The notes beneath the pieces are model-generated. The model made no database searches and was not told the origin of the DNA. It worked only from the letters and a program-made list of their open reading frames with translations. A stretch of 64,000 nucleotides of DNA from Costus lasius (Eukaryota > Streptophyta > Magnoliopsida > Zingiberales > Costaceae): the NCBI GenBank assembly GCA_027563935.2, contig CM050449.1:15266501-15330500 (forward strand), written 5' to 3'. Both the position numbers and the translations under genes were made by a program. Positions 12,901-23,176 of the stretch are shown here, piece by piece; position 1 is the first letter of the stretch, and each line of letters starts with the position of its first letter.

Positions 12901-15900
12901 AGGGTAAACAGTACTCTCCACTCTTCTCCCGATCTCGTGCCCTCCTACTCCAATATCTCGCCTCGACACGCTGCCTCTCGCTTGCCGATCTCTCGCCCGA
13001 GACACCGCCGCCGCCTCTCACTCACTGATCTCTCGCCCGAGACACTGCCGCCGCCTGCTCTCTCGCCTCGACACGCTGCCGCTGCCTCTCGGTCACCAAT
13101 CTCTCGCCCGAGACACCGCTGCCGCCTGCCCTCTCGTCCTGGTCGTTTAAGCTACTCCATCACAGGTTTATACAAACTCATGTTTCAAGCTTTTCCGCTT
13201 ACCCCTATTGTTGTAGCAACAGAATCCATGTTTCATTCTCTCAGTTCAATCCTGCACTAGAATCTTTACAGAGAATTTGTTATAGCAACAAAATCCATGT
13301 GAAGGCTAACGGCTGCTATGTGTACGCTGATTTATCATTTAGATCAATTAGCAACATAAAATTTTCTTTCAATACGAAAATTCATTGGTATTTTGACTAG
13401 TTAGAAATGTTCTTTTATCACCAATTTTACATGCTAATAGTTGTATCTTCTTTTAGTATTTTGTTTTGTTTTTTGTTGTATCTTTTCAGAAATAAATCAA
13501 TGCAACGGCCATTGGTATTTTCAATTTGTTTTTACTAATTGATTGTTTTAACTAATTAACATCACCATATTATACTCTTTTGAAGCTTTCCAACGGATAA
13601 AGATGTTTCAATTTTGGTTCAAAGCAAAACACTGCTAGATGATACCAATTCCTGGATATATTATTGATGCCAATGTATAGGAAATAGGCTTACTGAAGAA
13701 CTGAGTGACTATGGCATGGGTTTGTGCATCTATGTAACATTATACTCTGTACTGCTCAAATCCTGTAAAACTCCGTATGAGTACAATTCTTGTTTGTTTG
13801 TATCTCCAAAATAATTAGTGCAGTAACATAAGGCGTTTCCTCTATATTACATATAGCACCACTATATTTGTTAACTGCAAAATCTTCCCTAAATGTTCCT
13901 TTTTTGAGTTGATTGTTTAATTTTTCATAATTCTAAAACAATTCCATCTTACTTAAGTAATAGTTTTAATTCTTTACAGTTTATAGTTTATTGATTTGTA
14001 ACAGTTTTTATTACTTTGTAACAGTGGTTTGTATCAATTTACAGCAATCTACAGTATTTTCACAGCAAACAGTACTTCTTTAGCTTCTCTCAGCAGTATT
14101 CTACAGTGTTTTACAACAAACAATACGAGTTTTAGTTATTCAGCACAGCACTTTTTCAAGTGGCACCAGCACAAACTGCACTGCAATCCCAAGCTGGCCC
14201 TAAGGCAGCCCAAATCAGCATAGGGCAGAGTATCCATGGGATCAAAGTCAATCGTTGTCCCTAGTTTTAATACACATTAAACCAATTAATGGAATCCATG
14301 GGATAAATTGATGTATTTTAAACTTCCAGGACCAAATTAAGAGAATACAGCTACTATCTCCCTTGACAGTTGGATCCTAAACCACCACTGTACAGTTTAA
14401 ACACCCTCCAAGGAAAATGGACCTGCAAACTTTTGTCAAATTTTGAGGATTGAATCAATGATTCCATTATGACTTTAATATTGTGTTTATAATTAATTGC
14501 AAAATCATTATATTTCTTAAATTAGTAGCAGATTGTTGATCTCTTCATTTTTCAAGATCTGCTCCTCTAAGTCTAATGATCATTTTCTTAGAACTCACTC
14601 GCTAGTCGCCATAGACTTGAGATCTATGATAATCACCTTTTCATCAGAATTGGCGTGGTAGAAAGCTGAAGACCTATGGCATCATCATATGTGGGCAGTG
14701 GTAAAAAGTCAATACCTTTTGAACCCCGGCTGTGTGCAGTCCTATGGATTACATTTGTTTCATCTTTCCAATTTCATTATGTTTGATCTTCATCGTCGTC
14801 AATCTTTCTATGAAATTGTTTCATTTTCTTCGCAGCTCATTAAATACCTCAAAATTTCCACAAAGGCTTTGTCCTTTGATGACTATCATACATACAATAC
14901 ATATTTGAATATTGTAAAACATATTTTTGCTTCTGCCCATGTTGCATGCAACTTTTGTTGCATACTCTTAAACATTTTGTCAACTGTTGAACTTCTTAGG
15001 ACAAAACAATGACCTATTTCTAACAAAATTATGTGAAAACTATCACCGCCTAACAATACCTACCCTAACAAGTAATTGTGAGAAACTCAACAATAACGTA
15101 AAAAAGGACATTGCTTAATGTTCATGTTATTGGAAACTCTACCACATTTAACGCCACATCAAAAAGCAAGATAAACATGTTTAAATCATCATTCGAGGCA
15201 TCCAAAATCCTCTTAGAACCATTACAAATTAAACTTCAGATAGCATAAAAAAGAAAGAAACTATCGGAGCCATAACGGAAGTCCTATTACAGTATTTTTT
15301 TTTTTCATTTGTTAAAATACAAGTAACTAATGAGGAATGAGTAACTAATGAGGAATGAGTACGGTTAGATCAAAAAGATCAACAAGGGTATTTTAAGAAT
15401 ATCAGAAGGTAAAATAACTGCAGGTGTGTTTGTGAATGCCTACCCAGCGTCATTTTGTCCTAGTTCTTTTAAGGCTAAAAGAAATTAGGGCTTAAGAAGG
15501 GTAAATACACTCTTTGGTGTAAAAAATATCTTTCCAAATTCATATTTAGAAAGCACCTTCCCACTCTATAGGCGTGTTTGGCCCCACTTTTAAGTTGATT
15601 TTAAGCAGCTTTTAAGCATAAAATAGTTAGAAAACCGTTTGGTAATGAAAAGCAGAAGTTAAAAAAGCTATAATTTGATACTTTTGCAGCTTTTGCTTCT
15701 CCAAAAAAATTAATTCACATGATTTCGTTTAAAATTTTAAATAATTTAAAATTTTAATACTAAAGAAAAATAAAATATATTATTATTTTAAATAATTTAA
15801 AATAATATATTTATTTATTATTTTAAATTTTAATAGCAGTTAAAAAGTTATGAACCAAATATCTTATAAATTTTGACAGTACAGCATGGTACAGCATATC

Positions 15901-18900
15901 ATAGTTTAACACAGTTATAAAGTTATAAACAGCGAGGCCAATCGGACCTAAACCTGCCTGCTAAAAGTGCTTTGAGAGAGTGTGCATTTTGGAAAAAAGC
16001 TGCAAATGCAGTCCCAAAGAATACTCTATATTTGTTACAAAACATGAAGAAAAGAAACTTCTTTGAGAATGCATGAAAATATAAAAACTACTACAAGTGT
16101 ATTACAAAATATCCCAATGATGAGAAACATGCCAAGAAACTGACCTCTTTCAATTTTTCAGGTCCAACTTCCATAAGTTCTTCCACAGTGGTGTAATAAT
16201 CAAGATCAATTACGAGCTCTTGTGACTGGACAGCACCATTTTCAAAACCATTGATTTCCCATCCCGGAATCTGTCCCTCAGCCCATTGTATTTCAAACTC
16301 AGTCTCCACCTGTCACAAGTGAACAAACTTAGATTTTGCTAATAATAAAGAAAATTATCAATAGAGAAAGCTTGACATTCCCAATTAAAAAGGTCGACCA
16401 ATCTCCTAAACCTCAATAACTATAAGAAGTTCACAATGGTGTTTCTCACAAACATATAAAAAACAACATATCAAACATGAAAAGAAGAGTATGTTCATAA
16501 GATTTTAAGAATGCACAATGCTTATAATCAAATAGCTACCATTTGAGAAAACCAGAAAAAGAAATGTCCATAAGAAAATTTTACGCATTTGTGGACCACA
16601 AGAGGCTTCTATCAAAGGTATTCAGTCCATGAATTAAAAACAAGGCAAAAAAAAAAAACAAAAACAAGCCAAAAAAACAAAGTGTTCGGAATTCAAGTTT
16701 ATTTAAAAAAACGTAGCTTCCTCACTATTTTTCAAGTAATAAGTTCAAAAGCACAAGCATAAAAAGGAGGAACTAAAGCCTATAGTTCTATTATTAATAG
16801 TTTACTGATGTGCCCTCAAATAAATTAAAAGTCAGATACTAAGAATTATTTAGGACAAATGCATTCCAACTATGATTCCTCATAATTCTATTAACTTCTC
16901 AAGAACAATTGATCATGACAAGTCTATACAAATCCCAACTCCGGTGAAATTGAGCCTCTGTTTCAAGAAGATTTCACTAGAGCATTGAACAAAATTTACT
17001 TCAAAATTATTATCTCATTAATTGTTGGAGCATAATTAGACCAGGACATTAGGAGGAACCTTAGCAAATAGATTAGCCAGATCTTGAAGGGGCTGTGTGC
17101 GCTCCACAAATGTTACTAGATACTCAAGGACATGCTCCAAATATGTTCCATATTGTCTGCAAGACAAAACAATAATTGCCATAAGATGCAACCAATTCAA
17201 ATCATGTTACTATTTCATTCACAAGACATCAATGCAGAATCAAAAATAAAGTATTAATACTCCAACTACTGTTTCAAAATTATCCAACAAAAAGGGGCAT
17301 AATTGTACAAGATTAAATGAAGTTTCTCTTGAATATCACAGTCGACCTACCAACAATATAAGAATAATTTCCAAACTATAAAAGAATAGCTACGCTACAC
17401 ACTGGACAAAAATGAAGACAAAGTAAACAGCTCGATGTAAACTGACTCATCTGACATGGTTGAATTATGAGTCAGAAAACTTGACACTAAATAGGATAAT
17501 AGGGATACTTTGAGAATGTAAAGAGTTTTACCTGGTCAATTTCAGATTGGAAGGTATCTTTTGAGTTTGAGAAAATGAATCCAAGAAAGTCGAGTACTCC
17601 AGTGGCTGCCCAAATTTTGAATTGATATACTCATTGAATATCTCGTGCATATCTAGGTATCGCCCAAAAGCTTCCTAAGAAGCAACCAAAACAATGGAAC
17701 AGATGAATTGGTTTTGTATGTACACCAAGAAAAAAAAATAATGAAACTGAAATTTACAGTATATTTGGGCTGTAGAGAAGTTGTGACAAAATCAAGCATT
17801 CATCAAAAAATTTCAATAAGAAAAAGCTTCGTTGATTTATCTAGAAGAGAAAATTGCTTATGCATGAAAGAAGGCAACAAATGCATAAACATGTGGATGT
17901 ATAATTTCCTAAGTCTTACCATGCGTGCCAGCATGATCCAACACGCAAAATGACAAAGTCCTGCATAAATTGAAAACCAAAAATCACGCCATATGTCTAT
18001 TTCATTCCATTTTTTTATTCACTAAAGCTGAGAAGGACATAAGAATCATTTGCATGAGTTTCATGCACAAACTGATTAAATATGGTATAGCTCTCCTTCC
18101 TCCCTCTCTGAAAGAGATACCAAAAGCAATTTGCTTGTATCCTAGACGTCTTATCTAAATAACTAACCGAATAAACAAAGAAAAACAAACACATGGATAA
18201 TTCACCCCGGCAGATTGTTTTCCTCAGTCAACAATATAGTCTATGTAGGCTAAAATAACTCAATTTGTTAGCCACAGGTTATCAATATGCTAGATGGGTT
18301 ATGATGTTTATGATAAACAGAAATTTTAAAAAAGGACTATGGTGGACTTGTAGGTTACACCATTCTGAATTGGATATACTTTAACTCATCTTTTAGAAAT
18401 TCTATGGTTCATATGAAATCAGCAAGACATTGGAAATCAGAATAAGCTATATGCATCTCCAGCTTTCTTTTACTCACAATACATAAAACAACTGTTAGAA
18501 AGAAGACAAGGAAAATACCAAAACACCATGCATTTTGACAAAAATGACATAATTTTAGCAGAGTTCTAAAATCCACAAAACCCATACCGGACAGCACATA
18601 CTAGTCCATATCAATACAGGGTACAACGTCAATAACAATCATGTATATACACACACATATATAGAGAGAGAGTATTGTCCATTACGAACCAAAATAAAAA
18701 AAAAATTGTATTTTAGTCAATCTTAAACCAAGACTAACAGTCCCTAGGTTTTAACCAAGGTTCAAAGCCGGTCCGGTACCGTGCTCCGGCGAGCCACCGG
18801 ACCAGTTCAGTACCAGACCAGTACCGGCGTACCGAGCAGGAACCGGCGGCGAGCTGAGTTTAGGGTTTGAGGGAGAACAGCGGCGGCGGCGGCGGTTCGA

Positions 18901-20105
18901 AACTTCCATCGCCGGCGGAAGCTTCAAACCACTGCCGCTTCTCGCCCGCCTCCGCCGCTCGCCCGAAGCCTGCCTGCCTCCCTCCACCGTCCGCCTCGGA
19001 GCCGTGCTCCGACGGCTGGTCCGGGACCGGTGGCTCACTGGACTGGTACCGTACCGGCAATACCGGCTGGTACGGTACGGTTTTTTATTCCTTGGTTTTA
19101 ACACAATAACCTAAAAGTAGAATCAAACACATTTGGAGAAAGAAAAATATCAGATCTGGTATCAAGTTTTGAAATTCAAGATGTGACCAAAGATGCAGAG
19201 GCAACGTAGTATTGAAACACATGTGTAGCTTAGAGGCACTACCAAAGTAGACAGAAATAAAATATAGAAACTATTGGTAGGAGTTGACAAATACTAGAAT
19301 ACCTCGCCACTGAATTCAATATGTGGCTCTTCCTTGAGTAGCTCTTCGAACTCCTCAGTTGCATCAACCACACGCGCAGCTGGATGCCTTCTATGGTAAT
19401 CACGAATCTGCACATAATCAATGGCATTTATTTGTGCAAAGATAAAATTATTAATTCTAAATATATGCTTTCCTAAATCCCCCCACACGCCAAAGCATAG
19501 GCAGTGCTTAACTTCGATTAAAATGAGTAAGATGTCTCCATTAGATATAGAAATTTTATGTAGTAAGGCGATAATTCCCTCCAACTAAAGGACTTGGGAA
19601 AAGGTATTTACTAGGCGATGCAAGAATCAAAACATGCTTAAGAAGGATGACAAATGGAGATATTTATCTGAACTCTAGCATTTGAAAGAACACCTACCTC
19701 TTTCAGGCGATCGTAAAACGCACTGAAGAGATTGGTGCCGGTCGCGGTCTGCCCACCAAGAGCCGCAATCTCATCTTTCCTCGCATTGTCCTTATCCTCG
19801 TAAATATCAACCTTTAAAAACCAAAAGTTTAAATAAGTCCACACACACAACAAGCCACAGAACAAGAAAAGAAGTAAATTAATGAATATGGCAGATTATG
19901 GGAATTAAATGGCATCATAGCAAGGGATTACCAGTTTATCAGTGGTGCTCGTTATGAGGTCGATCATATGGCGGACGCGGTGGCTCTGGAAGAGGCGATC
20001 TCGGTTGTTGGCCGGCTCGCGCTGGAGCTCCGGCACGATGAGCCGCTCTAACCGCTCCACGTCCTCGTGGGCGGAGCGCGTCACCTCCAGGAGAGTAGAA
20101 GACAT
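2079..20105 (-). CDS. SF3A3: Splicing factor SF3a60 (SF3A subunit 3, ATROPOS/Prp9 family), 12 exons
   Basis: Coding exons on the minus strand: 19932-20105, 19698-19811, 19303-19407, 17532-17674, 17060-17156, 16145-16309, 11662-11733, 5873-6022, 4709-4787 (one end may be off by one base), 3402-3530, 2728-2874 and 2079-2225. All splice sites are GT/AG, phases join cleanly, and the sum is 506 codons plus stop, about the length of plant SF3a60. The start [10 protein letters not shown] is the family's usual N-terminus. Residues about 59-131 ([15 protein letters not shown] onward) are the conserved SF3a60 core. Residues 267-290 form a short SAP-like stretch ([16 protein letters not shown]). Residues 413-436 are a matrin-type C2H2 zinc finger with Cys413, Cys416, His430 and His436. 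The protein is the 60-kDa SF3a subunit that helps build the U2 snRNP at the branch site in the nucleus; Arabidopsis ATROPOS is needed for gametic cell fate. No disabling change was seen. Introns at 11734-16144 and 6023-11661 are unusually long (4.4 and 5.6 kb). Confidence 0.95.
6181..6229. repeat. (TA)n microsatellite in SF3A3 intron 7
   Basis: About 24 uninterrupted TA units in the intron between exons 7 and 8. Confidence 0.95.
6898..6932. repeat. (TA)n microsatellite in SF3A3 intron 7
   Basis: About 17 TA units in the same intron. Confidence 0.9.
6933..11661. other. Rest of SF3A3 intron 7; no gene recognised
   Basis: This is intronic DNA with only short open frames. A segment at about 10560-10806 has paired CCAGACCAGTATAT blocks, TA-rich DNA and a CGATACCAATTCGATT stretch that resembles the GGTACC-rich repeat fragments near 5435-5505, 7050-7110 and 18590-18690. 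Parts of 7800-8400 and 9400-10450 look like old repeat DNA, but no conserved domain could be read. Confidence 0.4.
12707..14202. mobile_element. Candidate non-autonomous hAT-like DNA transposon in SF3A3 intron 6
   Basis: The left end (TTAAGGGCGCACATTTGGGG, then TTGCG) and the reverse complement of the right end (TTAGGGCCAGCTTGGGATTG, then CAG) match imperfectly as terminal inverted repeats of the plant hAT/MITE kind. The roughly 1.5-kb interior has a GC-rich tandem-repeat block on the left and AT-rich DNA on the right, with no transposase. Target-site duplications were not resolved, so the ends are approximate. Confidence 0.4.
12945..13135. repeat. GC-rich imperfect minisatellite
   Basis: The phrase CTCTCGCCCGAGACAC recurs together with CTCGCCTCGACACGCTGC and CCGCCGCCTC blocks in several imperfect units. 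The open frame over it (12844-13260) is a by-product of this repeat. Confidence 0.75.
15569..15950. mobile_element. MITE-like element, about 380 bp, in SF3A3 intron 6
   Basis: The left end TAGGCGTGTTTGGCC and the reverse complement of the right end, TAGGTCCGATTGGCC, are near-identical terminal inverted repeats. The interior is AT-rich and non-coding, with repeated AAATAATTTAAAAT blocks. This start, with the TTTGGCC motif, is typical of short plant DNA elements. A target-site duplication is not certain. Confidence 0.6.
18749..19101. mobile_element. Fold-back, GGTACCGG-rich element in SF3A3 intron 3
   Basis: The outer ends are perfect inverted repeats: TTTTAACCAAGG at 18749-18760 and CCTTGGTTTTAA at 19090-19101. 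Inner arms at about 18766-18860 and 19010-19085 share GCCACCGG, GGTCCGG and GGTACCG blocks in opposite orientation around a GC-rich centre. No transposase is present. Open frames inside it lie on both strands and look fortuitous. Confidence 0.6.
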
Positions 20106-20232
20106 GGTAACTCGGAAACACACGAGGGATAGAGCTCAGGAGCAGTATGGAGAGGAGAGGGTGTCGCCTGAGGGTTAGGGTTCTGGTGCTGAGAGAACAC
20201 TTGGAGTGCGGAATCGAGGGTTAGGGCTCCCG
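20106..20232 (-). promoter_or_regulatory. SF3A3 5' leader/proximal promoter with telo-box-like motifs
   Basis: On the minus strand this GC-richer stretch carries ACCCTAACCC-type motifs at about 20171-20184 and 20217-20229. Telo-boxes are common in promoters of plant housekeeping and translation-related genes. I saw no clear TATA box close to the ATG. Beyond 20233 a duplicated segment and then LTR sequence begin, so the undisturbed upstream region is very short. Confidence 0.5.
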
Positions 20233-21178
20233 TCTCGACAGCGTACTTCGAGTGGCGAAGGGAGGGAGAGAGTTGGGGAGATGCTGCATTTCACTTTGAT
20301 CGAACGGCAGCGATAAGTTGGCTGCCAGGACACGGAAGGTTAAGAACTCATTTCGCCTTTATGATTCGGTTTCGCCCTCGTTGAGAACTTGGGTTTTCTA
20401 TGAGTTACCCAATTTAAAGGTGTGGCATTTTACCTCGTATAGTATTTTACTCCGTAATTATCCCGTTATAGTGGAATTCAAATGGTGACTCCCATAAATT
20501 TAAGAGATAGTCTTTATCTTTTTAGGGGTGTGGCACTTTGCTCTATATAGCACATTCCTCTCAGCTACCATATGAGAAGGGGGAGTCAAAAGTGGCCCAC
20601 CTTTTTAGGGGTGTAGCACTTTACTCCACATCCTTCCACATAATTCTCATTTGGGTTCATACAAATTCTCGACATCGTACTTCGAGTGGCGGAAGGGAGG
20701 GAGAGAGTTGGGGAGATGCTGCATTTCACTTTGATCAAACGGCAGCGATAAGTTGGCTGCCAAGACACGAAAGGTTAAGAACTCTCATTTCGCCTTTATG
20801 ATTTGGGTTCGCCCTTGTTGAGAACTTGGGTTTTCTATAAGTTACCCAATTTAAAGGTGTGGCATTTTACTTCATATGGTACTTTGCTCCGTAATTATCA
20901 TATTATAGTGGAAATTAAACGGTGACTTCTATAAATTTAAGAGATGGTCTTTATCTTTTTAGGAGTGTGATACTTTGCTCCATGTAGCACATTGCTCTTA
21001 GCTACCATATGAGAAGTGGGAGTCAAAAGGTGGCTCACCTTTTTAGGGGTGTGGCACTTTGCTCCGAATAACTCCTATGGATAAAAGAATTCAAGAGGTG
21101 GCCTCCACCTTTTTAGGGATGTGGCACTTTACTCCACATCCATCTACATAACTCTCATTTTGGGTTCATATAAATTCT
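20233..21178. repeat. Tandem duplication at the SF3A3 upstream/LTR boundary
   Basis: Unit 1 is about 20233-20670 and unit 2 about 20667-21178. Each contains the same roughly 150-bp non-LTR piece (CGTACTTCGAGTGGCG to TTCGCCTTTATGATT) followed by chromovirus LTR sequence. Unit 2 carries an extra block of about 65 bp or more from the LTR. The junction falls on a shared TCTC, where LTR sequence ending AAATTCTC meets TCTCGACA. Confidence 0.85.
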
Positions 21179-22814
21179 CCCCCACAATATAGATTTCATA
21201 AGAAGAGCAATAAGACCATGATGTTGAGCATAACATTGATAAAGAGATATAACATAAGTCATTGAACACACCATTTTGTCATAGAATCATGCACCATAAG
21301 ATTTTTAGGGCCTAACAGGCCATAAGTTCCATATAATGTGTTAGAGTTTATGCCATGACATTAAAATCATAAGTTAAGGCATAGAAATGAATTTTATAAA
21401 GATCTTGCCGCTTCAAGAACGATTTCAAGCTCTAAACACAATACCAACTTTGGTGGTAAACTTTTAACCAATAACTGGGCAGATTCATATTATCAGATTT
21501 TAACATATATTTTAGGTCTAATACCTAACCAAAACTAATCAATAGGATAGTCAAAATGAAGCTCTCTGAGTCTAATTTCTAGTGCAACTAAGTTTACAAG
21601 TATTGGGGTTATAATTAGGAAGATACGAGGGTTTTAACACAAAAAGGTCGGAATTCCAGATTTCCAAGAAACTAGGCAAATCAGCAGATTCGAGTACCAA
21701 ATTTGATATCTTTTTCAGGTCGAACACCTAACCAAAACTAGGCTATATGGTAGCCAAAATGAATCTCTCTGAATCTACATTCCAATAAAACTGAATTTGT
21801 AAGATTTAGAGTTATAACCAGGGAGATATGAAAGTTCGAACATAGGAAGATTAGAATTCTATATTTTCAGAAAATAGATTCATATATTAGATTTTTGACA
21901 TATGCTTCAGATAGAATAACTAACCAAAAATAGGCAACATGGTAGTCAAAATGAAGCCCTACGAGTCTACTTTCCAATGCAACTGAATTCGTAAGAATTG
22001 GAGTTATAATCAGGGTGATATGAGGGTTCGAACACAGAAAGGCCAGGATTCCATATTTCTAGAAAATAGATTCATAAATAAAAATTACAACATATGTTTC
22101 AAATCAAATAACTAACCAAAAATAGGCAATATGAAAGCAAAAATGAATCTCTCTGAGTCTACTTTTTAATGAAACTGAGTTTATAAGATTTGGAGTTATA
22201 ATCAGGGAGATATGAGGGTACGAACACAAAAAGGTCAGGATTCTAGATTTCCAGAAAATAGATTTCATAAGTTAGATATCAATACCGATTGCAACTCAAA
22301 TATAACTCAGACGTGGTCGATATCATATTCAAATCAAAGTTGTGTGAGTCTAGTTTCGAATGAAATTAGTTTGGTATGATTCGGATCTATAGGTCATGAG
22401 ATATTTAGGTTTAAGCATAGCAAAGTCAGATTGGAGACTGCAGATTTCAGCAGAATAGAATTTCAGAACCCATACAAACATTCAAATCCGCCTTCATAGA
22501 ATAGAAATCACACGATTTAAATCCCAAATCAAACAATAAGACATGAAGTAAACGAAATCATCCAGAGCATGAAGGAAGAACCAGATTATCAAAGACATTT
22601 AAGTCCAACAAAGAACCAGGCTATTGTGGTAAATTTTCTAGAAATACCCCTTTAAGACTCCAACAAAGACATTTAAGTCCAAAAATACCAAAGATGCCAT
22701 CAACACCCTAGAAAAATTCAAGATTTCAAGAATGCTTAATTGACCAAGTGATGATTTACTAAACTTATTATTTGCATACCATCATAAGGGGTTTATAAAT
22801 TTTAGGATATTACA
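20400..22814 (-). repeat. Chromovirus copy A: 3' LTR, left end truncated
   Basis: On the minus strand the LTR starts TGTAATATCC at 22814, directly after a polypurine tract (22815-22835, AAGGGGGGAGGGA as read on minus). The same start is seen in copies B (33207) and C (56770). It contains several GGAGCAAAGTGCCACACCCC blocks near its left side. The left limit is uncertain because it runs into the duplicated SF3A3 upstream DNA. Confidence 0.75.
21540..22265 (-). repeat. About 190-bp tandem repeats inside LTR A, four units
   Basis: The landmark TCAAAATGAA...CTCTGAGTCTA recurs near 21551, 21754, 21946 and 22137, giving spacings of about 203, 192 and 191 bp. Each unit also carries GGAGATATGAGGGTTCGAAC and AAAGGTCAGGATTCCA-like phrases. 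Copy B has only one such unit (about 33895-34085). Confidence 0.85.
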
Positions 22815-22836
22815 TCCCTCCCCCCTTAAAAGAACT

Positions 22837-23171
22837 TTAGTCCTCTAAAGTTGCACTACCTTGATTTTCAAAAAGTTGTGGATGGATTCTTTTCATGTCT
22901 GCCTCTAATTCCCAAGTTGGCTCTTCAATTGAGTGATGCTGCCAAATAACCTTCACAAGTGGTATAACTCGGTTCCATAAAATCTTTTCCTTCCTATCAA
23001 TAATTCTTATGGGTCTTTTAACATAAGAAATGTCTTCTTCAATCTGAATAGGCTCATGCTCAATGATATGCGACGGATCATAATGATACTTCCTCAACAT
23101 AGAAACATGGAACACATTATGAATATGAACCAAAGATGGTAGTAAAACAACTCTATAAGCAACTGAGCTAA
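22837..23171 (-). pseudogene. Chromovirus copy A: integrase C-terminus with chromodomain
   Basis: The minus-strand frame reads SVAYRVVLLPSLVHIHNVFH, continues with ISYVKRPIRIIDRKEKILWN, and ends with a chromodomain containing VIWQHHSIEEPTWELE and a stop at 22837. Chromodomains at the integrase end define the chromovirus branch of Ty3/Gypsy (Tekay/Del-like here). The frame is cut at 23172 by the Athila-like insertion and resumes at 31104. Confidence 0.9.
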
Positions 23172-23176
23172 CCCTT

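Noticed and set aside
12844..13260. 138-codon open frame
   Set aside because: It covers a GC-rich minisatellite inside an SF3A3 intron and has repetitive Ser/Pro/Arg content.
18751..19109. Several open frames on both strands
   Set aside because: They come from the inverted arms of the fold-back element, not from a protein gene.
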